From the NCBI RefSeq assembly GCF_023091745.1, contig NC_068915.1, forward strand, positions 52,510,001 through 52,574,000: a stretch of DNA of 64,000 nt, given 5' to 3'. This document shows positions 1 through 11,849 of the stretch, piece by piece. A program made the translations under genes and the position numbers. Within the stretch, counting starts at the first letter, position 1, and the number at the start of each line of letters is the position of its first letter. The notes under the pieces are model-generated. The model did not search any database and was not told where the DNA came from. It was given only the letters and a program-made list of their open reading frames with translations. The DNA is from Budorcas taxicolor. Its lineage: Eukaryota > Chordata > Mammalia > Artiodactyla > Bovidae.

Positions 1-454
1 CTGTAGAGGGTGGAGCCATCACCATAGCCTCTCTCCCCTACATGCCAGCATTGGAAGCTGAACAATAGAGAGGGTGGGACCTAACAATAGAGTAGGACCC
101 ACTCAGGGTGCCGTTTAAGTGCCTGACATGCCAATTTACAGAGTAAGACCCCAGCCAAGGGTCCTCTCTATCTGCCTGACGTGCTGAACAACAGAGAAGG
201 ACCCCAGGCAAGGGAGCCCTCTAAGTGCCTGAACAGGAAGAGCTATGGAGAAAGACTAGCCAAAGAGGCCTTCCAATCACCAAATACAAGAGGCTGGAAA
301 AAAGACAATGACAGGGCCATAACTTCTGTGGTGGAGGCAGTCCGTGTCCCTGCACACTCCATGCTGCCAGGGTCCCTGCAAGCCAAGCAGCTGTGCCACC
401 TTCACACTCAACTCTCACTGGAGCAGAGCTGCAACAGCCGAAAAAGGTCTTGCG

Positions 455-590
455 TCTATGTGCACAGGGTTGCTTCAGTAGTGTCTCACTCTTTGCAGCC
501 CTGTAGACTGCGGTCTGACAGGTTTCTCTGTCAGGAAGGGAAGTTCTCCAGGAAAGAATACTGGAGCATATTGGCCAATACTGGTTGCCA
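455..590 (-). repeat. SINE-like tract within the L1 5' UTR
   Basis: About 130 bases resemble an antisense Bov-A SINE unit: 'ttgcttcag', then 'tctcactctttgca', 'ccctgtagactg' and 'gaatactggagca'. No poly(A) and no clear target-site duplication frame it, and L1-like sequence continues on both sides. I infer it was absorbed into this L1 lineage before this copy inserted, but I cannot test that here. Confidence 0.5.
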
Positions 591-1170
591 TACACTTCTA
601 GAACACTATATTTCCTGTTGTCCTAGCTGCCAACTCCCCTGAGTACCTGGTGCTGCCACAACCCCTGCAACCCAAGCAGCTGCACCACCTCCACATCTGC
701 CCTCACAGGGGCAAACCCAAGTCATCCAAGGCAGCCTCAGGAGCAAACCCCAGTAGATGACCCACATGCAGAGGTGAAAATAAAACCACAATTGAAACCC
801 AGGGGCAGTGTGGCTAAGGAAGAAGACCCCAAACCTTCCCACCAGCTGTACAAGCTGCAGATTAAATCCAGATGATCAACTAGGCAGATTCTGTGTCTAT
901 GGAATATATAAAAGGTCACAGAACTCCCACAAAAGAAAACGCGCTAGTTCTGATAGCTGTGGACATTGGAGGCAAGAACACAGAGGAGTAGGAACAGATT
1001 AAAATCTGAACTGCCTCCACAGCAGGTCCAGAGATCAGCACAGTGTTGGAGGGCATCCTAGGGAGGTGAAGTGCACTGTGACTCCCAGTGAGGGAAAGGA
1101 TTCTGACAGCAGTGACTCAAGAAAAACATTCATTGTTCTTATTCTTTCACTTGTTCTATAGATTCTTTTG

Positions 1171-1319
1171 AGATGGCTGGATGACATCAACAACTCAATG
1201 GATGTGAGTTTGAGTGAACTCTGGGAGGGAGCTGGTGATGGACAGGGAGGCCTGGTGTGCTGCAATTCATGGGGAGCAAAGAGTTAGACACGACTGAGGG
1301 ACTGAACTGGACTGGACTG
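1171..1319 (+). mobile_element. BovB 3' end fragment (149 bp) with target-site duplication
   Basis: The insert contains the last part of BovB ORF2 and the diagnostic tail ('agttagacacgactga', then 'ggactggactg'). It is flanked by perfect 13-bp direct repeats, 'atagattcttttg', at 1158-1170 and 1320-1332. This is a severely 5'-truncated retrotransposition into the L1 leader. Confidence 0.92.
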
Positions 1320-2631
1320 ATAGATTCTTTTGGATTTTTTCCTTTCTTTTTTTTTTTTTTTTTCCTCCCCCCCTCCTTGTTGTAGTTGTCAATTTTATTG
1401 GCACTATGAAATCTAATTAAGCTTTTGAGTTTTTTGTTTGTTTTCTTTATTTTTTTTCTCAGTCACATTTTTAAATTGTTGTGATAAAGCTCTGCCTCTA
1501 TGTTGGGCTTTTGCAGTTCTGGGAGTTCTCCCTTTTCCCTTCTTTTAATTTTAATTTTTAAAACCTATTATTATTTTTCTTCATTTATTCCTTTGTTTGC
1601 TTTTCCTCCTCTTCTTACCCCTTGCAGTTAATCTTTAATGTATATAAATCTCATTTATCTACCTCTATTTCACTTTGCATATCTACTCTTTCTTTTCTTT
1701 CTTTCCTTTCTTCTCAACATATTTGTTAGTTTTATTTTCATTGCTTTATTTCCCAGTTGGCACCTTGCTTTAGTTTCATTTCCCAGTTTGTACTTTAGTT
1801 AGTTGTGTTCTTAATTGGTAGATATAATTTTTGGTTTTCTTTGTTTGCCGGGTCAATCTATTGTAGTTTATTTTTGTTGGACTATTCTGATTCTGCTTAT
1901 GGGTGTATACGTATATGTGTATATTCAGTCACACTTTTTATTTTTGTTATAAACTTTTGCCTCTACAGTGTGCTTTTGCAGGTCAGTGGAGTTTTCCTTT
2001 TTTCTTTCTTCTTTAATTTTTTTCATTCTCTTTTTCTATAATTTTAATTTTGAATTTTTTTAACCTATTATATTTGTTCTACATGTATTCCTTTGTTTGC
2101 CTTTCCAATTGTTTTTTCCCCTTGCAGTTAATCTTTACTGTATATAAATCTTCTTCATCTAGCTCTATTTAACGTTGCATATCTATTCTTTCTTTCCTTT
2201 CAAAATGTTTGTTAGTTTTCTTTTCATTGCTTTATTCCCCAATTGGCATCTTGTTTTAAATTTTGTTTTCCAGTTTGTGCTTTAGATAGTTTTGTTCTTA
2301 ACTGGTAAATATAATTTTTTTGATTTCCTTTGTTCGCCAGGTCAAAATCTTGTACTTTATTTTAGTTGGACTGTTTTGACTTTACTCATGAATGTATATG
2401 TATATGTGTATATTCCACTATTTTTATTATTAATTATTAATTGCCTGATTTTGTAGGTGCCATTTATCTGAGGTTTATCTTTGATTTCTCACTTTTGGAT
2501 ATTTGTTTTAATCTCACTTAATGCCATAACAAACCACTTGTGGAATCTTCTTTCCTGACCAGAGATCAAGCCCTGAGCCTTTGGAGTGAGAGCACTGACT
2601 CTAAGACCTAGAATACCAGAGAATTAACCTT

Positions 2632-3263
2632 CAGTTCAGTGCAGTTCAGTCGCTCAGTTGTGTCCGACTACTTACAACCCCATGAATCACAGCACACCAG
2701 GCCTCCCTGCCCATCACCAACTGAGAGTTCACTCAGACTCACGTCCATCGAGTCAGTGATGCCATCCAGCCATCTCATCCTCTGTCGTCCCCTTCTCCTC
2801 CTGCCCCCAATCCCTCCCAGCGTCAAAGTCTTTTCCAATGAGTCAACTCTTCGCATGAGGTGGCCAAAGTAGTGGAGTTTCAGCTTTAGCATCATTCCTT
2901 CCAAAGAAAGCCCAGGGTTGATCTCCTTCAGAATGGACTGGTTGGATCTCCTTGCAGTCCAAGGGACTCCAAGAGTCTTCTCCAACACCACAGTTCAAAA
3001 GCATCAATTCTTCAGCACTCAGCCTTCTTCACAGTCCAACTCTCACATACATACATGACCACTGGAGAAACCATAGCCTTGACTAGACGGACCTTAGTCA
3101 GCAAAGTGATATCTCTGCTTTTGAATATGCTATCGAGGTTGGTCATAACTTTTCTTCCAAGAGTAAGCATCTTTTCATTTCATGGCTGCAATCATCATCT
3201 GCAGTGATATTGGAGCCCCCAAAAATAAAGTCTGACACTGTTTCCACTGTTTCCCCATCTATT
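2632..3263 (-). mobile_element. BovB, 5'-truncated, antisense
   Basis: The 3' tail lies at the left ('cagttcagtgcagttcag', then 'cgctcagttgtgtccgact'). The sequence then runs backwards through the C-terminal part of BovB ORF2 and stops at 'ccccatctat'. The L1 leader resumes at 'tagggagtatg'. The minus-strand frame 2668-2991 is a fragment of the BovB C-terminal region. No clear target-site duplication was found. Confidence 0.9.
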
Positions 3264-3514
3264 AGGGAGTATGAAAGAGTGAGAACTCACACAAAGGAAA
3301 CCACTTGAATATAAGACCCAGCATCACTCAATCACCAGTTGCAAACTGCAAAACACCTCATCTAAACAGCAAACAAAAGAAAAATACAAATGCAATAATC
3401 AGCAGCCAGGATTACCACTTCACTCAGCCTTGCCCATCAGATGGAAAACAAACAAACAAAAATCTCATCACAAATCTCACCCTACATGAAGCTTACAAAA
3501 ACCACTGGACCAAC

Positions 3515-3726
3515 ATTTTTTTTTTTTTTTTCCTTCCCACTCAGTCATGCCCAACTGTTTGCTACCCCATGGATTGTAGCCTGCACCAAGCTCCTCCATC
3601 CATGGAATTTTCAAGGCAAGAGTACTGGAGTAGGTTGCCATTTCCTTTTCCAGTAAATCTTCCCAACCCAGGGATCAAACCCAGGTCTCTCACACTGTAG
3701 ACAGACTCTTTACCGTCTGAGCCACC
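3515..3726 (-). mobile_element. Bov-tA type SINE, antisense, 16-bp TSD
   Basis: A T-run at the left is the reverse complement of the SINE poly(A). It is followed by SINE body ('ctccatccatggaattttc', 'caagagtactggagtaggt') and the tRNA-derived head at the right ('gtctgagccacca'). Perfect 16-bp direct repeats, 'aaaccactggaccaac', flank it at 3499-3514 and 3727-3742. Frames 3305-3700 and 3441-3656 are read-through artefacts. Confidence 0.93.
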
Positions 3727-3882
3727 AAACCACTGGACCAACCTTAGGTGGGCAGAAACCAAAAGGGAAGAAAAATTCAACTTTCATCAAAGAAAGAATT
3801 CAACTTTCCTTTAAGCCTGGGAAAGGGAGACCTCAAACAGAATAAGTTAAAAAAAAAGAAAAGGCAGAGAAATACTTCACAA

Positions 3883-4753
3883 ATGAAGAAACAGCAATAA
3901 ACACAGAAGTCCAAATAAATGAAAAGGAAATAGGCAAACTACCTGAAAAAGAATTCAGAATAATGATAGTAAAGATAATGAAAAACCTTGAAAACAAAAG
4001 GGAGAAAATGCAAGAATCAATTAACAAAGACCTAGAAGAATTAAAGGATAAACATAGACAAACAACACAATTACTGAAATTAAAAATACTCTGGAAGGAA
4101 TTAATAGCAGAATACCTAAAGCAGAAGAATGAATTAGTGAGCTGGAAGATAAAATGGTGGAAATAATTTCTGAAGTGCAGAATAAAGTAAAAAGAATGAA
4201 AAGAACTGAAAATAGTCTCAGAGACCTCTGGGACAATATCAAACACACCAACATTCGAATTATAGGGGTCCCAGAAGAAGAGAAAAAGAAAGGATGTGAG
4301 AAATTTTTGAAGAGATTAGAGTAAAAAATTTCCCCATATGGAAAAGGAAATAGTCAATCAAGTCCAGAGACACAGAGAGTCCCATACAGTAAAGCCCAAG
4401 GAGAAACACACCAAGACATGTACTAATCGAACTAACAAAGATGAAACACAAAGAAAGAATATTAAAAGCAGCAAATGAAAAGCAACAAGTAACATACAAA
4501 GGAAACCCCATGAGCTTAACAGCTGATCTTTCAACAGAAACTCTGCAGGCCAGAAAGGAATGGCAGGATATATTTAAAGTATTGAAAGGGAAAAATCGAC
4601 AACCAAGATTACTGTACCCAGCAAGATTCCAATTCAAATTGAAGGACAAAAAGCTTTTCAGAAAAGCAAAAGTTAAGAGAATTCAGTACCACAAAACTAG
4701 CTTTACAACAAATGTAAAGGGGATCTATATAGTCAAAAAATACAAGATAAGAA
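3883..4753 (+). pseudogene. L1 ORF1 remnant (RNA-binding chaperone, broken)
   Basis: ORF1p of L1 is an RNA-binding, nucleic-acid chaperone protein that coats L1 RNA; it has a coiled coil, an RRM and a C-terminal domain. Here the likely initiation codon at 3883 is followed by a stop after five codons. Reading then continues in pieces: 3963-4166 shows a Lys/Glu-rich coiled-coil-like stretch, and 4441-4785 matches the C-terminal domain, with 'LSTETLQARKEWQDIFKVLK' and 'LLYPARF'. Several frameshifts separate them. The end is cut by the BovB at 4754. Confidence 0.82.
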
Positions 4754-6136
4754 TCAGTTCAGTTCAATCACTCAGTCATGTCTGACTCTATGTGACCCAA
4801 TGGACTGCAGAACGCCAGGGCTCCCTGTCCATCACCAACTCCCTTAGTTTACAAAACTCATGTCCATTGAGTCCATGATGTCATAAAACCATGTCATCCT
4901 CTGTCATCCCTTTTTCCTCTTGGCCTCAATCTTTCCCAGCATCAGAGTCTTTTCCAATGAGTCAGTCTTCCCATCAGGTGGCCAAAGTATTAGAGTTTCA
5001 GCTTCAACATCAGTCCCTCCAGTGAACACCCAGGACTGATTTCCTTTAGGATGGACTGATTGGATCTCCTTGAAGTCCAAGGGACTCTCAAGAGTCTTCT
5101 CCACCACCACAGTTCAAAAGCATCAGTTCTTCTGTGCTCAGCTTTCTTTATAGCCCAACTCTCATATCAGCTTCCCTGGTAGCTCAGAGGTTACAGCATC
5201 TGCCTCCAATGTGGGAGACCCTGGTTCGATTCGTGTGTTCAATCCCTGGGTTCAATCCCTGGGTCAGGAACATCCCTTGGAGAAGGAAATGGAAACTGAC
5301 TCCAGTATTCTTGCTTGGAGAATTCCATGGACAGAGGAGCCTGGTAGGCTACAGTCCACAGGGTCGCAAAAAGTCAGACACGACTGAGCGACATCACTTT
5401 CACTTTCACTTTCACATCCATGCATGACTACTGGAAAAACCATAGCCTTGAAGAGATGGACCTGAGTTGGCAAAATAATGTCACTGCTTTAGTTTGATCA
5501 TAACTTTCTTTCCAAGGAGTAAGCATCTTTTAATTTCATGGCTGCAGTCACCATCTGCAGTGATTTTGGAGCCCCAAAAAGTAAACTCAGCCACTGTTTC
5601 CACTGTTTCCCCAGCTATTTCCTATGAAGTGATGGGACTAGATGCCATGATCTTGGTTTTCTGAATGTTGAGATTTAAGCCAACTTTTTCACTCTCCTCT
5701 TCCACTTTCATCAAGAGGCTCTTTAGTTCTTCACTTTCAGCCATAAGGGTCGTGTTATTTGCATATCTGAGTTAATTGATGTATCTCCTGGCAATCTTGA
5801 TTCCAGCTTGTGCTTCATCCAGCCCAAGGTTTCTCATGATGTACTTTGCATATAATTTAAATAAGCATGGTGACAATATACAGCTTTGATGTACTCCTTT
5901 TCCTATTTCGAACTAGTCTGTTGTTCCATGTCCAGTTCTAACCGTTACTTCCTGACGTGCATACAGATTTCTCAAGAAGCAGGTCAGGCGGTCTGATGTC
6001 CCCATCTCTTTCAGAATTTTCCAGTTTATTGTGATCCACACAATCAATGACTTTGGCATAGTCAATAAAGCAGAAATAGATGTTTTTCTGGAACTCTCTT
6101 GCTTTTTCCATGATCCATTGGAGGTTGGCAATTTGA
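4754..6136 (-). mobile_element. BovB, antisense, 5'-truncated, itself interrupted by a SINE
   Basis: The tail starts at the left ('cagttcagttcaatcactc'). The sequence runs backwards through the C-terminal region, the reverse-transcriptase palm (near 5720-5880) and motif A (near 6040-6080), ending at 'ggcaatttga'. A SINE interrupts it at 5169-5414. It sits at the L1 ORF1/ORF2 junction and seems to replace a few dozen bases of L1 intergenic sequence. The minus-strand frames at 4904-5110 and 5913-6131 are parts of its ORF2. Many stops and indels mark it as an older copy. Confidence 0.9.
5169..5414 (+). mobile_element. Bov-tA SINE nested in BovB
   Basis: The tRNA-derived head 'gcttccctggtagctcagag' carries a box A-like sequence, and 'ggttcgatt' is box B-like. 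The body and BovB-type tail follow ('agtcagacacgactgagcga', then 'cactttcactttcac'). It has a duplicated 'caatccctgggtt' segment near 5241-5266. BovB sequence brackets it, with 'tctcatat' on the left and 'tttcacat' on the right, so any target-site duplication is short and imperfect. Confidence 0.88.
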
Positions 6137-7323
6137 CCTAGGAATATATATATCGATAATTACTTTAAATATAAATAGATTAAATGCACCAACCAAAACA
6201 CACAGACTAACTGAATGCATACAAAAACAAATTCTATATATATGCTGTCTATAAGAAAGTCACTTCAGACCTAAACACACATATAGACTGAAAGTGAGAG
6301 AATGGAATATATATTCTATGCAGATGTGAAACAAAAGAAAGCTGGAATAGCAATCCTCATATCGACAAAATAGACCTTAATATAAAGAAGATTACAAGAG
6401 ATAAGGAATGACACTACCTAATTATCAAGGGATCAATCCAAGAGGAAGACATAACAATTGAAAATATCTATGCACCCAACAAAAGAGCACCTCAATACAT
6501 AAGACAAACACTAACAGACATAAAAGGAGAAATTGAAAGTAACACAATAATATTAGTAGACTTTAACACTCAACTCACACCAAGGGACAGGTCATCAGAA
6601 CAGATTAATAAGTTAACACAAGTCTAAAATGATATATTAGATAAGATTGATCTCATTGATATATTCAGGGCATTCCATCCAAATATAGAAGAATACGCCT
6701 TCTCAAGTGCACATGGAACATACTCCAGGATAAACCATATCTTGGGTGACAAGTCAAACCTCAGCAAACTTAAGAAACATGAAATCGTATCAAGCATCTT
6801 CTCTGACCACAATGCTACAGAACTAAATATCAATTGCAAGAAAAAAACTGTAAGAAACACAAACACATACACATTAATCCACAGGTTTCTAAATAACCAA
6901 CAGGTTACTGAAAAAATCAAAGGGAAATCCAAAAATTTCTAGAAATAAAGGACAATGAGAACACGAGAACTCAAAACCTATGTGACGCAGCAAAAGCAGT
7001 TCTCAGAGGGAAGTTTCTAGCAATGCAATCCTTGTTCAAGAAACAAGGAATACATAGAAGAAAACCTAACTTTACACCTAATACAACTGGAAAAAGAAGA
7101 ACAAAAATCCCTAAAATTAGTAGAAAGAAAGAAATCATAAAGATCTGAGCAGAAATAAATGAAAAAGAAATGAAAGAAACAATAGTTAAGATTAATAAAA
7201 CTAAAGCTGATTATTTGAGAAGATAAACATAATTGATGAACCTATAGCCAGACTCATCAAGGAAAAAAGACAGAAGAATCAAATCAATAAAAGTAGAAAT
7301 GACGAAGGAAAGGTTACAACTTT
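6137..7323 (+). pseudogene. L1 ORF2 endonuclease segment (broken)
   Basis: This is the start of L1 ORF2, whose apurinic-like endonuclease nicks target DNA to prime reverse transcription. Readable phrases include the N-terminal block after 'cgataattac', a 'TITRDKE'-like region near 6385, and the C-terminal 'IFSDHNA' motif, with its SDH triplet at 6802-6810, inside frame 6742-6942. Stops and frameshifts occur throughout. The segment ends at the next BovB insertion. Confidence 0.82.
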
Positions 7324-9706
7324 GCCTGTTAGCAGGGTGAAGGCTAATAGAGTTCTACCAAGAGAATGCACTGATCATAGCAAAAACCCTTTTCCAACAA
7401 CACAAGAGAAGACTCTACACATGGACATCACCAGATGGTCAACAGAGAAATCAAACTGATTATATTCTTTGCAGCCAAAGATGGAGAAGCTCTATACAGT
7501 CAACAAAAACAAGACCAGGAGCCGACTGTGGCTCAGATCATGAACTCCTTATTACCAAATTCAGACTGAAATTGAAGACAGTGGAGAAAACCACTGGGCC
7601 ATTCAAGTATGACCTAAATCAATCCCTTATTACTATACAGTGGAAGTAAGAAATAGATTTAAGGGACTAGATCTGATAGACAGAGTGCCTGATGAACTAT
7701 GGACAGAGGTTCGTGACATTGTACAGGAGACAGGAATTAAGACCATCCCCAAGGAAAAGAAATGCAAAAAAGCAAAATGGTTGTCTGAGGAGGCCTTATA
7801 AATAGCTGTGAAAAGAAGGGAATCAAAAGGCAAAGGAGAAAAAGAAAGATATACCCATTTGAATGCAGAGTTCCAAAGAACAGCAAGGAGAGATAAGAAA
7901 ACCTTCCTCAGCGATCATTGCAAAGAAATAGAGGAAAACAATAGATTGGGAAAGACTAGAGATCTCGTCAAGAAAATTAGAGATACCAAGGGAACATTTT
8001 ACACAAAGATGAGCTCAATAAAGGACAGAAATGGTATGCGCCTAACAGAAGCAGAAGATATTAAGAAGAGGTGGAAAGAATACACAGAAGAACTGCACAA
8101 AAAAGATCTTTACAATCCAGATAATCACAATGGTGTGATCATTTACCTAGAGCCAGACATCTTGGAATGTGAAGTCAAGTGGGCCTTAGGAAGAATCACT
8201 AAGAACAAAGCTAGTGGATGTGATGGAATTCCAGTTGAGCTAGTTCAAATCCTGAAAGGTGATGCTGTGAAAGTGCTACACTCAATATGCCAGCAAATTT
8301 GGAAAACTCAGCAGTGGCCACAGGACTGGAAAAGTTCAGTTTTCATTCCAATCCCATAGAAAGGCAATGCCAAAGAATGCTCAAACTAATGCACAATTGC
8401 ACTCATTTCACAAGCTAGTAAAAAAAAAAAAATGCTTAAAATTTTGCAAGCAAGGCTTTAGCAATACGTGAACTGTGAACTTCCAGATGTCCAAGCTGGT
8501 TTTAGAAAAGGCAGAGGAACCAGAGATCAAATTGCCAACATCCGCTGGATCATGGAAAAAGCAAAAGAGTTCCAGAAAAACATCTATTTCTGCTTTATTG
8601 ACTATGCCAAAACCTTTGACTGTGTGGATCACAATAAACTGTGGAAAATTCTGAAAGAGATGGGAATACCAGACCCCCTGACTTGCCTCTTGAAAAATCT
8701 CTATGCAGGTGAGGAAGCAACAATTAGAACTGGACATGAAACAACAGACTGGCTCCAAATAGGAAAAGGAGTACGTCAAGGCTGTATATTGTCACCCTGC
8801 TAATTTAACTTATATGCAGAGTACATCATGAGAAATGCTGGACTGGAAGAAACTCTAGCTGGAATCAAAATTGCCAGGAGAAATATCTATAACCTCAGAT
8901 ATGCAGATGATGCCACCCTTATGGAAGAATGTGAAGAAGAACTAAAAAGCCTCTTGATGAAAGTGAAAGAGGAGAGTGACAAGTTGGCTTAGAGCTCAAC
9001 ATTCAGAAAACTAAGATCATGGCATCCAGTCCCATCACTACATGGCAAATAGATGGGGAAAAAGTGTAGAGAGTGGCGGATTTTTTTTTTTTTTTTTTTC
9101 TGGGCTCCAAAAATCTTTGCAGATGGTGATTGCAGTCATGAAATTAAAATATGCTTACTCCTTAAAGGGAAGTTATGACCAACCTAGATAGCATATTAAA
9201 AAGCAGAAACGTTACTTTGCCAACAAAGGTCCATCTAGTCAAGGCTATGGTTTTTCCAGTGGTTATGTATGGATGTGAGATTTGAACTATAAAGAAAGCT
9301 GAGTGCCAAAAGATTCATGTTTTTGAACTGTGGTGTTGGAGAAGACTCTTGAGAGTCCCTTGGACTGCAAGAAGAACTAACAAGTCCATCCTAAGGGAAA
9401 TCAATCCTGTCTGTTCATTGGAAGGACTTATGTTCAAGCTAAAACTCCAATACTTTGGTCACCTGATGTGGAGAATTGACTTAGTTGAAAAGACCCTGAT
9501 GCTGGGAATATTGAGGACAAGAGGAGAAGGGGACGACAGAAGATGAGATGGTTGGATGGCATCACTGACTCAATGGACATGGGTTTGGGTCGACTCAAGG
9601 AGTTTGTGAAGGACAGGGAAGCCTGGCATGCTGTGGTTCATGGAGTCACGAATAGTCAGGCAAGACTGAGCAACTGAACTGAACTGACCAACAGAACTGA
9701 ACTGAC
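7324..9706 (+). mobile_element. BovB, sense, about 2.4 kb, inserted in L1 ORF2
   Basis: This is one of the longest BovB copies here. It starts within the endonuclease-coding part (SDH triplet at 7533-7541), continues through the reverse transcriptase and ends with the typical tail. The tail holds two copies of 'gaactgaactgaccaacag' (to about 9713). L1 sequence flanks both sides ('ggttacaac' left, 'caacagagaatg' right). Homopolymer runs have grown inside it: A at 8420-8432 and T at 9081-9099. Confidence 0.92.
7524..9650 (+). pseudogene. BovB ORF2 remnant: endonuclease end plus reverse transcriptase (broken)
   Basis: BovB ORF2 encodes an endonuclease/reverse transcriptase used for target-primed insertion. 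Frame 7808-8359 (183 aa) covers the linker and the start of the RT, including 'NKASGCDGIPVEL'. Frame 8468-8803 (111 aa) carries motif A 'FIDYAKTFDCVDH' with the catalytic Asp kept. The motif C region near 8900 still reads as an Asp-Asp pair, but lies behind a stop. Frame 9349-9546 is part of the C-terminal region. Stops at about 8358 and 8802 and indels near 8990 and 9080 break the frame. Confidence 0.85.
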
Positions 9707-11849
9707 CAACAGAGAATGTAAAAATACAGACGACTCTAAGAGACTATTATGGACAAGTATATGGCAATAAAATGGATAACCTGGAAGAAATGGACAGATC
9801 CTTAGAAAAGTTCAATCTTCGAAGACTGAACCAGGAAGACATAGAAATTATGAACAACCCAGCTACAAATACTATAATTGAAGCTGTGATTAAAAATTTC
9901 CTAAAAAACAAAAGCCCAGGACCAGATGACTTCACTGCAAAATTGTATCAACCATTTATTTAGAGAAGAGCTAATGACTACCTTTACAAAATTCTTTCAA
10001 AAAATTGCACAGGAAGGAACACTTCCAACATGATTCTATGAGGACTATCACCCTGATACCAAAACCAGATAAAGACAACATAAAGAAGAAAACTACAGGC
10101 CAATATCACTGATAGGCATAGATGCAAATATCTTCAACAAAATTTTAGTAAACAGTATTCAGCAACACATCAAAAGCTCATCCACCATGATCAAGTTGGG
10201 TTTATTCCAGGAATGGAACGATTCTTCAATATGTGCTAATCAAACAATGTTATATACCATATTAACAAATTAAAAGATAAAAACCATATGATAATCTCAA
10301 TAGATGCAGAAATATCCTTTGACAAAATTCAACACCCATTTATAATGGAAACTCTTCAAAAAATGAGTATAGAAAAACCTATCTCAACATAGTAAAGGCC
10401 ATATACGATAAGCCTACAGCAAACCTTATTCTACTGAAAGCATCCCCACTAGATCAAGAATAAGACAAGGGTGCCCACTTTCCCCACTATTATTCGACAT
10501 AGATCTGGAAGTCCTAGCTACAGCAATCAAAGAAGAAAAAGAAATAAAAGGAATCGAGATCAGAGAAGAAGTAAATCTCTCACTTTTTGCTGATGATACA
10601 GTACTGTACATAGAAATCTCTAAAGATAGTATCAGAAAATTACTAGAGCTAATCAGTGAAATTAGCAAAGGTGCAGGATACAACATCAATACACAGAAAT
10701 CACTTGAATTTCTACATAGAAACAATGAAAGAAAGAGAAATTAAGGGATCAATCCCATTCACCATTGCCACAAAAAGAAATAAATATATAGGAATAAACT
10801 TACCTAAGGAGACAAAAAAAAAAACTCTACACAGGAAATTATAAGATACTGATGAAAGAAACCAAGGACAAAATAAACAGATGAAGAGATATGTCATGTT
10901 TCTGGATAGCAAGAAATGGTATTGTGAAAATGACTATACTACCAAATGCAATCTACAGATTGGATGAATTTCCTATCAAACTACCAATGGCATTTTCACA
11001 GAACTAGAAAAAAATTTTCATAATTCATATGAAAACACAAAAGACCCTGAATAGCCAAAGCAGTCTTGAGAAAGAACGGAACTGGAGGAATCAATCTTCC
11101 TGACTTCAGATTATACTACAAAGCTACAGTCATCAAGGCAGTATGGTACTGGCACAAAAACAGAAATATAGACCAAAGGAACAAGATAGAAAGGCTCAGA
11201 AGTAAACCATGCCTATTTGGGTACCTTAGTTTTGACAAAAGAGGCAAAGAATATACAATGGGGCAAAGATAGCCTCTTCAATAAATGGTGCTGGGAAAAC
11301 TGGACAGCTACATGTAAAAGAATGAAATTAGAACACTTCCTAACACCACACACAGAGATAAACTCAAAATGGATTAAAGCCCTAAATGTAAGACCAGAAA
11401 CTATAAAACTCTTAGAGAAAAACATAGACAGCACACTCAATAACATGAAAGCAAAATCCTCTTGACCTACCTCCTAGAGTAACAGAAATAAAAACAAATG
11501 GAAAAAAAAAAAAAAAAAAAAAAGTGGGACCTGATTAAATTTAAAAGCTTCTGCACAGCAAAGGAAATTATAAGCAAGGTGAAAAGACAACCCTCAGAAT
11601 GGGAGAAAATAATGCAATGAAACAACTAACAAAGGATTAATTTCAAAATAACACAAGCTGCTCAAATAATTCAATGTCATAAAAGCAAACAACCCAATCA
11701 AAAAATGGGAAAAGGACCTAAACAGACATTTCTCTAAAGAAGACATAAAGATGGCTAACAAATATATGAAAATATCCTTAACATCACTCATTATTAGAGA
11801 ATGCAAATCACAACTACAATGAGATATCACCACACAATGGTCATTATCA
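9707..11849 (+). pseudogene. L1 ORF2 reverse-transcriptase segment (broken)
   Basis: L1 ORF2 resumes after the BovB insertion. Frame 9772-9963 contains the 'NKSPGPDDFTAKLYQ' RT block. Near 10300-10340 the motif A region reads with Glu-Ile in place of the usual sequence. The FADD catalytic motif C is at 10586-10597. Frames 11066-11272 and 11217-11465 cover downstream ORF2 parts. An A22 run at 11502-11523 and several frameshifts disable it. Confidence 0.85.
11502..11523 (+). repeat. Poly(A) run inside L1 ORF2
   Basis: Twenty-two consecutive A residues lie between 'aaacaaatgg' and 'gtgggacc'. The position corresponds to a naturally A-rich stretch of ORF2, so replication slippage is more likely than an insertion tail. 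Confidence 0.8.

Larger units (their letters stand above)
1..3882 (+). other. L1 5' UTR region
   Basis: This untranslated leader precedes ORF1. The first kilobase is GC-moderate and contains repeated themes ending in 'gtgcctgac'. From about 1330 to 2530 it becomes strongly T-rich, with two related blocks (about 1480-1930 and 1950-2420) that share phrases such as 'cttgcagttaatcttta' and 'gtatatgtgtatattc', so the leader holds an internal tandem duplication. The short open frames here are not genes. A BovB tail, a BovB fragment and a SINE interrupt it. In an intact L1 this region carries the internal promoter. Confidence 0.75.

Noticed and set aside
181..642. Open frame of 153 aa near the window start
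   Set aside because: It lies in the L1 5' UTR and includes the SINE-like tract; it has no family resemblance and an overlapping antisense frame of similar length.
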